Shown here: positions 50,895-59,938 of the stretch, piece by piece
How the letters are laid out: the number at the start of each line of letters is the position of its first letter
How positions within the stretch are numbered: position 1 is the first letter of the stretch
NCBI RefSeq assembly: GCF_036330325.1
Contig: NZ_JAZDRO010000001.1
Coordinates: forward strand, 868,001-932,000
Source of the DNA: Hyphobacterium marinum
GTDB taxonomy: Bacteria > Pseudomonadota > Alphaproteobacteria > Caulobacterales > Maricaulaceae
Length of the DNA: 64,000 nt
Reading direction: 5' to 3'
Made by a program: the position numbers and the translations under genes
Notes under the pieces: generated by a model
What the model was told of the DNA's origin: nothing
The model's database searches: none
The model's input: the letters and a program-made list of their open reading frames with translations, nothing else

Positions 50895-51563
50895 CTAGGG
50901 ACGGGCCTGGCCATCCGGGAGCGGATATATGTCGACGCTGTCAATCAGTGTTCCGGGCCGATATTGAGCGGTCTCGAAGTGTTCAGCGCCTGTCGACAGG
51001 TCATAGAAGCCGGCGAACTGTTCCACTTCATCGCGTGACGGGGTGAACAGCCAGTTCTCCGGTGCGTGGGCGAAGCGGATGAATTCGCGGGATTCATTCG
51101 CATAGCTGAAGGACAATGTGGCCGGACCCAGAACCGCCTCGGCGTCGGCCAGGCTGACACCGGGGCCGATCCCGTCCGGCGTCCGGAAACGCGGGTCAGC
51201 GGTCGTCAGATAGGCAATCCCATGATCATCGGTCAGGCTCTCGGTCATGTACACGACGGCGCAGACGGACGGCGTCTCTTCTCCGGTGGTGCATAGCGCC
51301 GACAGGTCGACCATGAAGTCGGGGTCGAACTCCAGCCCTGTATCGCCGGCCGCGCTACGGAATTCGCCAATCGTCATGCCAGCGCGGTACGGGCCGAGAC
51401 CGTCCAGTGTGATGCGATGGGCGGGATCAACAGAATTCGCGTCGCGCTGCAGAGCGGTATCGGCGGCGGCTTCCGCGATGTGCCCGAGGGCCGCATCGTC
51501 GCTTTGTTCGGGAGCACAGGAAGCCAGGACGAACCCGGCCGCCAAAAGTCGTGAAATCGTCAT
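50895..51563 (-). CDS. Uncharacterised lipoprotein
   Basis: I do not recognise this 222-residue protein. It begins MTISRLLAAGFVLASC, a lipoprotein signal with lipobox LASC, so it should be anchored in the outer membrane or inner membrane. The mature part has a sequence ITLDGLGPYRAGMTIGEFRS and a second similar stretch DGIGPGVSLADAEAVLG, a duplication resembling motifs of small exported proteins with BLIP-like or SmpA-like repeats. Two cysteines (LCTTGEETPSVC) may form a disulfide. The 208 bases upstream contain no other recognisable feature. Confidence 0.72.
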   Translation of the reverse strand: MTISRLLAAGFVLASCAPEQSDDAALGHIAEAAADTALQRDANSVDPAHRITLDGLGPYRAGMTIGEFRSAAGDTGLEFDPDFMVDLSALCTTGEETPSVCAVVYMTESLTDDHGIAYLTTADPRFRTPDGIGPGVSLADAEAVLGPATLSFSYANESREFIRFAHAPENWLFTPSRDEVEQFAGFYDLSTGAEHFETAQYRPGTLIDSVDIYPLPDGQARP

Positions 51564-51771
51564 TTCACCCTTCGCCCTCTCAGGCCGACATTGTCAGACC
51601 AGATGCCGGAAGACGGTGTCGTTCCGGCTGAAAAACCCTGAGGCAAGCCATGTTCTGCCCCGTCCCTGTGCCCGGATTTTACGGCACATTTCCACGAGCG
51701 AAAAGTGCGCGCCAATTCGGACGGTATTTGCTTGGCTTACCGGCACAACACGCGAGGCGATACCCGCCGCG

Positions 51772-52722
51772 CTAGCCGGCGGCCGTGACCGCGACAACGC
51801 CGGCGGTAGCCGCGACAACAGCCGCCTGCTGGGCCGCGAAAATGGCGGACAAGTCGCGAGCGGCCGCGCCGGGCGTCTTCCGGCCGGTCATCGCCACAGC
51901 GAGACGCAGAACGAGGCGGCCAGCCGCCATGCCCTGCGGTTTCGGTTTCAGCGCACGGATCGCGGTATTGGCTTCGACAAGGGCGTCGCCTGCGGCCGAT
52001 CCATCATCAACCTGCGCGGCCAGAATGGCGAGGCCTGACAGCCCGGTGTGGCGGACAAGTCCCTTTTCGGACCGGGCAGCGATGCTCAGGGCCGTCCAGG
52101 TCTTGGCGAAACGCATGGGCGACGGATCGGCCAGGGCAACCTCGTAAACGGCCTTGTTGACCTGCCCTTTGGGGACGCCGGCCCCCAGCATGGCGTCGCG
52201 CGCCTTGCCGAGACGTGCCTCGGCGGTCTCAGGCGTCTCGCCATCGGCCGCCATGATGGCTGCATAGGCTTCCTCGGCTGCGGCATCGCGGCGCCACCAG
52301 GGGGCGGCGATAGCTTCGAGTATGTCGAAGAACATCCCTGTTTGGGCGGGACTGCCGCCGGCAGCGGTCAATGTCAGGGCTGTACAGGATCCATCCAGTG
52401 ACAGACGCCGGCCGCCCCGCGCCTTGCGGGTCTCCTTCAGTGCGGCATGGGTTTCGGCATAGGCACCGGCGTCCCGATTGACCGCAGCAAGGGCGGCCCC
52501 ATAGACGATCCGCATCGGTTTTGACGGGTGCGACCAGCGGGACACACAGGCATCCAGCGCATCGCGTTCACGCAGGGCCCTGCGCACCGTGGTGGCCACA
52601 TCGCTGTCCGCATCCAGCGCGGCGGCAGCGGCAAAGCGCGCCGACAAACGCTCGGATCGTTTCACAGCTTCAATAAATACCGATTCCAGGGCCTGGAACC
52701 GTTCAATCACGGCATGCGCCAT
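51772..52722 (-). CDS. Uncharacterised alpha-helical protein
   Basis: I do not recognise this 316-residue protein. It is very rich in Ala and almost entirely helical, with no signal peptide or clear membrane segment apart from an Ala/Val-rich C-terminus (about residues 290-316). Conserved-looking stretches are MRIVYGAALAAVNRDAGAY, SLDGSCTALTLTAAGG and GAGVPKGQVNKAVYEVALAD. It diverges from the Lhr-like helicase gene with 156 bases between the two starts. A distant resemblance to the DUF4003 family is possible but unproven. Confidence 0.65.
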   Translation of the reverse strand: MAHAVIERFQALESVFIEAVKRSERLSARFAAAAALDADSDVATTVRRALRERDALDACVSRWSHPSKPMRIVYGAALAAVNRDAGAYAETHAALKETRKARGGRRLSLDGSCTALTLTAAGGSPAQTGMFFDILEAIAAPWWRRDAAAEEAYAAIMAADGETPETAEARLGKARDAMLGAGVPKGQVNKAVYEVALADPSPMRFAKTWTALSIAARSEKGLVRHTGLSGLAILAAQVDDGSAAGDALVEANTAIRALKPKPQGMAAGRLVLRLAVAMTGRKTPGAAARDLSAIFAAQQAAVVAATAGVVAVTAAG

Positions 52723-52878
52723 GATGGGACTCCCTCGCGTCTCATGCCCCCAAGCATGACGTCCATTATGCGCCGGCGCGGGAAATTCGTCAGGGGGACG
52801 CTTTCGCGCTGCGTTCCCCCCTCGCCGAACCGCACTCGCCCCTGTCGAGCGGCCGGAAGGCGCACTAGTCTAGTCGTG

Positions 52879-55338
52879 ATGGCCCCGCCCGCACGTCTTC
52901 CCGACCGTTTCGAACGCTGGTTTGCCGCACGTGGCTGGCGCGCCCGTGACCACCAGCTCGAAATGCTGGATGCGGCGCGGGCAGGTGAACACGCATTGCT
53001 GATCGCGCCGACCGGGGGCGGCAAGACACTGGGCGGATTTCTGCCAAGCCTGGTGGATCTCGCCGAAATGATCGACCCGGAGGACCCGCGTCGTCCTCAC
53101 GCCCTGCACACGCTCTACCTGTCGCCGCTGAAAGCGCTGTCGGTGGACGTGGCGCGCAACCTGATGGTCCCGGTCGAGGAGATGGGGCTGGGCCTCAGGA
53201 TCGAGACGCGGACAGGGGACACGCCTCCATCGAAGAAGAAGCGCCAGCGCGAACGCCCGCCGGACATATTGCTGACAACGCCCGAACAGCTTGCCCTGTT
53301 CGTCGCCTCGCCCAATGCCTCGACCTTCTTTGCCGATCTCAAGCGCGTCGTCATCGACGAGATCCACGCGCTGGCCCCGCAGAAGCGCGGCGATCTGTTG
53401 AGTCTGGGTCTTGCCACTCTGGCGCAATGGGCTCCGCAGGCGCGCCGGGCGGGCCTATCGGCCACCGTCGCTGACGAGGGCGGGTTGGCACGCTGGCTCG
53501 CGCCGCAAGCCGGGCCTCATGCCAAATTCGCGCGGCTGGTTCGCGGCGGGCCGGGACCCCGCCCGCAGGTCGAAATCCTCGACAGTGCGGAACGCATTCC
53601 CTGGGCCGGGCATTCGGGCCGCCACGCGCTCGCCGAAGTCTATGAACGAATCAAGGGGGCGCGCACGGCCCTCGTCTTCGTCAACACGCGGGCCCAGGCC
53701 GAATTCACCTTCCAGGAACTCTGGCGGATGAATGACGAGGGCCTGCCCATCGCGCTGCACCATGGCTCGCTCGCACCCGAACAACGCCGAAAGGTCGAGG
53801 CGGCGATGGCGGCGGGCAAGCTGAAAGGCGTGGTCTGTACCTCCACGCTCGACCTCGGGATCGACTGGGGCGATGTCGATCTCGTCATCCAGATGGGGGC
53901 TCCCAAGGGCTCGGCGCGTCTGATCCAGCGGCTTGGCCGGTCCAACCACAGGCTCGACGAACCGTCCAAGGCCCTGCTCGCGCCGACCAATCGTTTCGAA
54001 CATCTTGAGTGCACCGCCGCCGCCGAGGCCGTGGCCGAGAACGCGCTTGATGGCGAGCCCTTGAAGGCCGGGGCGCTCGATGTCCTTGCCCAGCACGTCA
54101 TGGGCCGGGCCTGTGGTGATCCGTTCGAGTCCGATGCGCTCTTTGAGGAAGTCACCAGTGCGGCCCCCTATGCCGACCTGGTCCGTTCCGACTTTGACCG
54201 CGTACTCGATCTCGCCGCGACGGGCGGCTATGCGCTGGCGAGCTATGATCGTTTCCGGCGCATGGTGAGAGGCAAGGACGGGCTGTGGCGCGCCCGTGAT
54301 GCCCGCACGGCCCAGCGCCACCGCTTGAATGTCGGCACGATTGTGGAGTCCGACATGATCCATGTCCGGCTGGGCAGCGGACGCGCCGGCCGCCGTCTCG
54401 GACAGATTGAGGACTGGTTCATTGGCCAGCTGACGCCGGGCGACACCTTTCTTTTCGCGGGGCAGATCCTCCGGTTCGAAGGCCTGTCGGAAACCGACGC
54501 GATCGTCTCGCGGGCCAGTGCGGACTCGCCGAAAATCCCGTCCTATCAGGGCGGCAAATTCCCGCTCTCGACCTATCTCGCCGCGCGGGTTCGCGACCTG
54601 GCGCAGGACCGGTCGAAATGGGGGGCGCTGCCCGGTCAGGTGCGCGACTGGCTCGACCTTCAATCCCTGAAGTCGCGCCTGCCCGGCTCGGATGAGCTTC
54701 TGGTGGAGACTTTCCCGCGCGCAGCGAAATTCTATCTCGTCTGTTACCCGTTCGAGGGGCGGTTGGCGCACCAGACGCTGGGCATGCTGCTGACGCGCCG
54801 CCTCGAACGCCTGCGCATGCGGCCTATGGGCTTTGTCGCCAATGAATATGCGCTCGCCGTTTGGGGGCTGCGCGATCTCTCCGGCGTCGATATGGATGCG
54901 CTCTTCGACGAGGACATGCTCGGCGATGACCTCGATGCCTGGCTCGCTGAAAGTCCGCTGATGAAGCGAACCTTCAAGACCTGCGCGATCATCGCCGGGC
55001 TTATCGAACGCCGCTTTCCGGGGCAGGAGAAGACGGCACGGCAGGTCAGCTTCTCTGCTGACCTCATCTATGACGTCCTGCGCCAGCATGACGCAGATCA
55101 CGTCCTGCTGCAGGCGGCCTGGGCCGATGCCGCTACCGGATTGATGGATGTACGCCGGCTGGGTCAGGCGCTCGCCCGCGTGAAGGGGCGGATCGTGACC
55201 GAACACCTCGCCCGAGTCTCGCCGCTGGCCGTGCCGGTCATGCTGGAGATCGGGCGCGAGCCGGTTTATGGCGAGGGGCATGAGTCGATTCTGGCCGACG
55301 CGTCGGACGACCTGATCAGCGAGGCGATGACACCGTGA
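52879..55338 (+). CDS. Ligase-associated DNA damage response DEXH helicase (Lhr-like)
   Basis: Superfamily 2 DNA helicase of the Lhr-core type, 819 residues. Motif I is LLIAPTGGGKTLGGF, motif Ia TLYLSPLKALSVDVARNL, motif II (DEIH) VVIDEIHALAPQKRGD, motif III GLSATVAD, motif V VCTSTLDLGIDWGDVDLV and motif VI LIQRLGRSNHRLD. A winged-helix and Lhr-specific region follow. The start at 52879 gives the family's normal length; the open frame extends 117 codons upstream over the divergent gene and is rejected. Its stop overlaps the endonuclease gene by 4 bases. In other bacteria this pair accompanies an ATP-dependent ligase and an MBL exonuclease, neither of which is here. Confidence 0.93.
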   Translation: MAPPARLPDRFERWFAARGWRARDHQLEMLDAARAGEHALLIAPTGGGKTLGGFLPSLVDLAEMIDPEDPRRPHALHTLYLSPLKALSVDVARNLMVPVEEMGLGLRIETRTGDTPPSKKKRQRERPPDILLTTPEQLALFVASPNASTFFADLKRVVIDEIHALAPQKRGDLLSLGLATLAQWAPQARRAGLSATVADEGGLARWLAPQAGPHAKFARLVRGGPGPRPQVEILDSAERIPWAGHSGRHALAEVYERIKGARTALVFVNTRAQAEFTFQELWRMNDEGLPIALHHGSLAPEQRRKVEAAMAAGKLKGVVCTSTLDLGIDWGDVDLVIQMGAPKGSARLIQRLGRSNHRLDEPSKALLAPTNRFEHLECTAAAEAVAENALDGEPLKAGALDVLAQHVMGRACGDPFESDALFEEVTSAAPYADLVRSDFDRVLDLAATGGYALASYDRFRRMVRGKDGLWRARDARTAQRHRLNVGTIVESDMIHVRLGSGRAGRRLGQIEDWFIGQLTPGDTFLFAGQILRFEGLSETDAIVSRASADSPKIPSYQGGKFPLSTYLAARVRDLAQDRSKWGALPGQVRDWLDLQSLKSRLPGSDELLVETFPRAAKFYLVCYPFEGRLAHQTLGMLLTRRLERLRMRPMGFVANEYALAVWGLRDLSGVDMDALFDEDMLGDDLDAWLAESPLMKRTFKTCAIIAGLIERRFPGQEKTARQVSFSADLIYDVLRQHDADHVLLQAAWADAATGLMDVRRLGQALARVKGRIVTEHLARVSPLAVPVMLEIGREPVYGEGHESILADASDDLISEAMTP

Positions 55339-56036
55339 GCGCGATGACAGCCCGCAAGAATGAACCGGTCTGGGCTCTCCATGGCGAGGCGGTCACGCCT
55401 GACTTGACCGGTGCGCTGTTCCTGCCCGTCCATCGCACGCTGATTGTCGCCGACCTGCATTTCGAGAAAGGCTCGTCCTACGCGGAACGCGGCCAAATGC
55501 TGCCGCCCTACGACACGCGCGCGACGCTGTTGAAGCTATCTGCCGCCATTGCGCGGCACCGCCCGGAAACGGTCGTTGCACTGGGCGACAGTTTCCACGA
55601 TCTGCGCGCGGACGGGCGTATGGATGATAGCGATGCGGACATGCTGGCCCGGCTGGTGCGTGATGTAAGCCGCTGGGTCTGGATCGAGGGCAATCACGAC
55701 CCCGAGCCGCCCGCCCGCTTCGGCGGAGAGGTCCGGCCTGTTCTCGAACTCGGCACTCTGACCCTGCGCCATGAACCGACCGAGGGCAACGCACCGGGCG
55801 AGATTGCCGGTCACCTGCATCCGTGTGCCCGGGTCAGCGGGAATGGCCGGTCGGTGCGGGCGCGCTGTTTCGCAACGGATGGACGGCGAATGGTATTGCC
55901 GTCTTTCGGCGCTTTTACCGGGGGTCTCAGTGTCCGCGACGCAGCATTCACCCGCGTCTTCGGATCGTGCCCGGATGGGTGGATTATCGGGCGAACCAGT
56001 ATATATGCAGTCCAATCAAAACGAATTGCCAACTGA
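55335..56036 (+). CDS. pdeM: Ligase-associated DNA damage response endonuclease PdeM
   Basis: Metallophosphoesterase acting with the Lhr-like helicase in DNA repair, 233 residues. The metal-binding motifs are VADLHFEKGSSY, VALGDSFHD, the GNHD motif in WIEGNHDPEPP and GHLHPCARV. The GTG at 55335 overlaps the helicase stop (GTGA); an ATG at 55344 is an alternative. Its presence directly after the helicase supports naming both genes as parts of the ligase-associated repair system. Confidence 0.92.
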   Translation: MSAMTARKNEPVWALHGEAVTPDLTGALFLPVHRTLIVADLHFEKGSSYAERGQMLPPYDTRATLLKLSAAIARHRPETVVALGDSFHDLRADGRMDDSDADMLARLVRDVSRWVWIEGNHDPEPPARFGGEVRPVLELGTLTLRHEPTEGNAPGEIAGHLHPCARVSGNGRSVRARCFATDGRRMVLPSFGAFTGGLSVRDAAFTRVFGSCPDGWIIGRTSIYAVQSKRIAN

Positions 56037-56078
56037 ATTGACCGAGACCGGGTCGGGACCGGTTGTCTGGAGACGTCC

Positions 56079-56309
56079 ATGTTGAAGCTGTTCGGCAATC
56101 GCCGCGCCTCTCGTGTGCACGCGCGGGCGCCGGTTCTGATTCTGGCAACGTCCTCAATCAATCACGACGTTGATCGGGCCTGTAACGGCCGGGCAAATGT
56201 CGGCGTGGTCAACCCGGTGGCCCTGTTTGGTCTCGATGGCATCGTCTCGACGATCAAGGCGTTTTGGGCCAAGACGGCCAGCCTGCCGGGAAGCCGTGTG
56301 AATGCCTGA
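56079..56309 (+). CDS. Doubtful small open reading frame before the PAS kinase
   Basis: A 76-residue frame without recognisable homology. It has a reasonable ribosome site (GGAG six bases before ATG), fills most of the space between pdeM and the kinase gene, and overlaps the kinase start by 8 bases, so it could couple translation. Against it stand the lack of any family features and a composition not clearly different from the other frames. Confidence 0.28.
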   Translation: MLKLFGNRRASRVHARAPVLILATSSINHDVDRACNGRANVGVVNPVALFGLDGIVSTIKAFWAKTASLPGSRVNA

Positions 56310-58596
56310 GGTCACGCGAACATCTGCACCCGATCCGGAACAGGTCCTTCTTCTAACCGAACAATTCGGCCAGATCGGATTCTGGCGGGTTGATATCACC
56401 AATCAGAGCGTTTTCTGGTCTGACCAGGTCTTCGAGATCCATGGTGTAGACCCGTCCGAAGGCGAACCGCCGCTTTCCGACGCCATCAGCTTCTATCATC
56501 CCGATGATGTCGGGATGGTTCAGCAGGCCGTCGACGAGGCATCGAAATCGGGCAAGCCGTTTGAATTCCACGGCGCGCGTATCGTCCGTCCGGACGGCAC
56601 GGAACGCTACGTCTATTCCAAGGGCCAGTGCCGGACCGATGAAGACGGCAACACCACCGAGATTTACGGCATATTCCAGGATGTCTCCGAACAGGTTGCG
56701 CGGGACCGGGCCCTGCGCGATGCGCAGGCGCGCATGGAGCTGGTCGTGCAGGCCGGGCTCGGGATCTGGGAATACGAGGTGGCGAGTGATTCCGTTCTTG
56801 TCTCGGTCGAGCTTGGCCGCATTCTGGGCATGGCTCACACAGAACCGCGCCGATTGCCGCTGTCCGAATTCCTGAAAGGTGTGCCGGACGATGAACGCGA
56901 AAGACTTCGCGCCCACCTCTTCGACCATATCGCGGGCAAGGCCGACTACCGCATTGAACACCGCGCCTACCGCCAGGATGGCAGCGTAATCTGGCTGCGT
57001 TCGCTTGGCCGCGCCGAGCGGGATTCCGACGGCAAGGCTGTCAGGGTCGCCGGATCGGTCGAGGATATCACACCGATCCGCGAAGCGACCGAGGCGTTAA
57101 AGGAAGCCAACAGCCGCTTTGACCTCGCGGTGCGCGGCGCATCGGTCGGCATCTGGGAAATCGAACTGCCCAGCGGTCGCATGTTCGTGTCCGACCGGTT
57201 GAAGGAACTGGTGGGAACACCCGTCCTCAAGAGTGAAGACGCGGACCGGTATGTCTGGAAGATCGATACCTTCCTGTCGAATATCCATCCGGAAGACCGC
57301 GACCGCGTCCGGCAGGCGATTGACGATCACCTGACTTCAGGCACGGTGTTCGAGCAGCAGTATCGCTATCGCCATACGGCGACCGGTGAATTTGTTCATG
57401 CCCTGATACGCGGTCAGGCCGAATGGGATGAAGCCGGCCGGCCGATCCGCATGGCCGGCTCCCTTGAGGATGTGTCCGTGCGGGTCGCACACGAAGAAGC
57501 GCTGCGAGCCAGCGAGGAACGATTCAAGCTGGCTGCCGAAGGGGCGTCGGTTGGAATCTGGGACTGGATCGAAATCGGGAGCGACCCGGAATACTGGTCG
57601 CCTCTCTTCTACCGGCTGCTGGGCCTTGAACCGGGCGAAATCGAACCCTCACTCGAGGGGTTTGGCGAGCTCTTGCATCCCGATGATACGGAAAAGACCT
57701 TCGCGGCCGTTGATGCCCACTTCAAGGATGGCAAACCCTTCCATCTCGAATACCGGCTGCGCCACAAGACCAAGGGCTACCGATGGTTCCTCGGATCGGG
57801 CCAGGCGGCCTTTGACGAGGACGGCAATCCGGTCCGGATGGTCGGGTCCATCCAGGATATTCACGCCCGCAAAGTCGCCGAACAGCGCCTGGTTACCGCC
57901 AATCGCGATCTTGAACAGTTTGCATCGGTCGCTTCGCATGACCTGCAGGAGCCGTTGCGCAAGGTGGCGCAATTCTCGACGCTGCTGGAACGGGAATACG
58001 CCGATGTGCTGTCGGGCAATGGCGAAACCTATCTCCATTTCCTGATCGATGGTGCGAATCGGATGAGCCGGCTGGTCAATGACCTGTTGACCTACGCCCG
58101 CATGGGCGAAACGGCCCTGTCGATCGAAACCGTAAATGTGGCCGAGATGGTCGCTGACCTGCGCGCGGACCTGTCGGAATCCATCCGGGAGTCCGGTGCC
58201 CGTGTCACGGTCTCTGCCGGTGCAGAAATCGAGGCTGACAGGGAATTGTTGCGGCGGGTCCTTCTCAATCTCATTTCCAACGCCATCAAGTACCGCAGCG
58301 AAGCCGTTCCGGAGATCAGGGTTTCCGTTCAGCAGGATGGACTCACCAGTGAGCTGGCCGTGTCAGACAATGGCATGGGATTTGACCCGGAACAGGCGGA
58401 AGCGATTTTCGAAATATTCCGCCGGCTTCACCGCAAGGAAACCCATGCCGGAACCGGGCTGGGGCTCGCGATCTGCAAGCGGATCGCCGACATGCACGAC
58501 GGCACGATCCGGGCCGAAAGCGTACCCGGCAAGGGCTCGCGCTTCATCCTGTCACTTCCCCGGCTCAATGCCGCCCGGACTGGTTCCGCAGCATAG
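56302..58596 (+). CDS. Multi-PAS sensor histidine kinase
   Basis: Soluble histidine kinase of 764 residues with no membrane segment. Four PAS/PAC units lie at about 15-140, 145-265, 270-395 and 400-530, each ending in an (A/E)GS(I/V)xD(I/V)-type PAC motif such as VAGSVEDIT and MVGSIQDIH. The dimerisation domain has the H-box ASHDLQEPLRKV (His546), of the phytochrome-like class. The ATPase has LLNLISNAIKYRS, DNGMGFD and GTGLGLAICKRI. The repeated WD/WE-containing PAS_3 folds suggest sensing of small molecules or redox state. A single-domain response regulator follows, a known partner type for this H-box class. Confidence 0.93.
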   Translation: MPEVTRTSAPDPEQVLLLTEQFGQIGFWRVDITNQSVFWSDQVFEIHGVDPSEGEPPLSDAISFYHPDDVGMVQQAVDEASKSGKPFEFHGARIVRPDGTERYVYSKGQCRTDEDGNTTEIYGIFQDVSEQVARDRALRDAQARMELVVQAGLGIWEYEVASDSVLVSVELGRILGMAHTEPRRLPLSEFLKGVPDDERERLRAHLFDHIAGKADYRIEHRAYRQDGSVIWLRSLGRAERDSDGKAVRVAGSVEDITPIREATEALKEANSRFDLAVRGASVGIWEIELPSGRMFVSDRLKELVGTPVLKSEDADRYVWKIDTFLSNIHPEDRDRVRQAIDDHLTSGTVFEQQYRYRHTATGEFVHALIRGQAEWDEAGRPIRMAGSLEDVSVRVAHEEALRASEERFKLAAEGASVGIWDWIEIGSDPEYWSPLFYRLLGLEPGEIEPSLEGFGELLHPDDTEKTFAAVDAHFKDGKPFHLEYRLRHKTKGYRWFLGSGQAAFDEDGNPVRMVGSIQDIHARKVAEQRLVTANRDLEQFASVASHDLQEPLRKVAQFSTLLEREYADVLSGNGETYLHFLIDGANRMSRLVNDLLTYARMGETALSIETVNVAEMVADLRADLSESIRESGARVTVSAGAEIEADRELLRRVLLNLISNAIKYRSEAVPEIRVSVQQDGLTSELAVSDNGMGFDPEQAEAIFEIFRRLHRKETHAGTGLGLAICKRIADMHDGTIRAESVPGKGSRFILSLPRLNAARTGSAA

Positions 58597-58705
58597 CTCA
58601 GCTGCACCCGGCCTGTCCCGGTCAACGAATGGGAAACCCGTTGTGCCTAGAAGGGTCCCATCTGGATACGGACAAGCGAGGCCGGGTCTGCCCGGCAGAC
58701 ATGGG

Positions 58706-59143
58706 ATGGGTACAGTGAAAAAATCGGACTGGAAAACGGTTCTTCTGGTCGAGGACGATGACGGCGATGCCTTCCTCGCCGCGCGGGCTTTCGAGAAATT
58801 CGATGACGAGATTTTCCTCGCGCGCGTGACCGGCGGACAGGACGCGATCCAGTATGTCCGCGGCGAAGGGGCGTTTGCCGAGCGGCCGGAGCCGCGCTGC
58901 ATCATTCTCGATCTGGCCATGGCCAATGGCGACGGCGTCTGGGTTCTGCAGCGGCTTGCCGAACGGCGCGGCCGGTCTATCCCGGTCGTGGTGATGAGCG
59001 GCGCTGCCGACCAGATCGCGGCGACCCGCGACTTTCCTTTCGTCGTGTGCGCGGTTGAAAAACCGTCCTGTCAGGAAGACTACAAGGATTTGCTCGCGGT
59101 GATTGGCCGGCTCGTCCGCGCTGCCTGTGCAACCGCGGCCTGA
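58706..59143 (+). CDS. Single-domain response regulator (Rcp1-like)
   Basis: Receiver protein without an output domain, 145 residues, the probable phosphorylation target of the kinase encoded 110 bases upstream. It has the acidic pair VEDDDGD, phospho-acceptor Asp69 (IILDLAMANGDG), Ser in VVVMSGAAD and Lys in VEKPSC. Receivers of this type normally relay phosphate to a further protein or act by direct binding. The start is taken as ATG 58706; a GTG three codons later is possible. Confidence 0.88.
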   Translation: MGTVKKSDWKTVLLVEDDDGDAFLAARAFEKFDDEIFLARVTGGQDAIQYVRGEGAFAERPEPRCIILDLAMANGDGVWVLQRLAERRGRSIPVVVMSGAADQIAATRDFPFVVCAVEKPSCQEDYKDLLAVIGRLVRAACATAA

Positions 59144-59149
59144 TAGGTT

Positions 59150-59938
59150 CTAGCGCCTATTGAACACCGCCGCCGCGCCCCATCCGAAAAGGAGGGCGAG
59201 GGCGACGGCGGTGAGGCCGTAGAGGACCGAATTCTCGTAGGCGAAGTCATAGATCAGACGCTCGATCCCGGCCTTGCGGACTTCCAGAGTCGCCGAGCGC
59301 GAGGCGACTGCCACCCCGTCGCGGAACAGATAAACGTCGGCAACATAGTCGCCGATAGGGGTACGCGGCGGCAGTTTCACCACCGCCCGGAACAGGCCGC
59401 CATCGAGGATTTCCACGCCCTGCGCCGTCTCGGCAAACAGGCCTTCGGTGCGCCGCGTCCGGGCAATGGCGGCGCGGTATTCGGCAACTTCCTCGCCAAT
59501 TGCGCTGACGGTGACCTCCACGCCGAACCGGGTTTCCCGCGTCTCGGTATCCGGCGCTGACAGACGCAGATGATCAAGCCCGATGCCGCTGCGCCTCAGC
59601 GCAGAAAAGGATCCGAGTTCGCTCAGCGGGCGGGTCGAGGCGACGGCATAATAGCCCGGCACGTCCTCGAAGCGGACGGGCGCGCGGTTGATCCAGATCC
59701 CGAAGGTGCGTGCCTTGCGCATGACGCGCAGATCGCTCGCCGGCCCCCGCACCACGACGACAATGTCGTCGCCCTCTTCGACGCCGCGCGCGGCCCCGAA
59801 CAGGATGAGTTCAGCACCGGAGAAATCGGAACGGATTTCAACCGTTTCCTGGGTCAGGGCGGCCATGATCTCCGGCTCCTGCGCGGCGGCGGGCGTCGCC
59901 TGCAGCATCAGGGCGAGAAAGGGGATCAGGCCGGTCAT
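59150..59938 (-). CDS. TIGR02186 family membrane protein
   Basis: Alphaproteobacterial protein of unknown function, 262 residues. A signal peptide (MTGLIPFLALMLQATPAAAQ) and a C-terminal membrane helix (about 240-257, VLYGLTAVALALLFGWGAAA) bracket a periplasmic beta-rich domain with FSGAELILFGAARG and FGIWINRAPVRFEDVPGYYA. The family is regularly encoded next to a TauE/SafE-type exporter, as here, where the start overlaps the exporter stop by 4 bases. It is therefore probably an accessory to that transporter. Confidence 0.9.
   Translation of the reverse strand: MTGLIPFLALMLQATPAAAQEPEIMAALTQETVEIRSDFSGAELILFGAARGVEEGDDIVVVVRGPASDLRVMRKARTFGIWINRAPVRFEDVPGYYAVASTRPLSELGSFSALRRSGIGLDHLRLSAPDTETRETRFGVEVTVSAIGEEVAEYRAAIARTRRTEGLFAETAQGVEILDGGLFRAVVKLPPRTPIGDYVADVYLFRDGVAVASRSATLEVRKAGIERLIYDFAYENSVLYGLTAVALALLFGWGAAAVFNRR

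Noticed and set aside
53455..55281. Minus-strand open frame of 608 codons
   Set aside because: Shadow of the Lhr-like helicase, whose seven helicase motifs are all on the plus strand.
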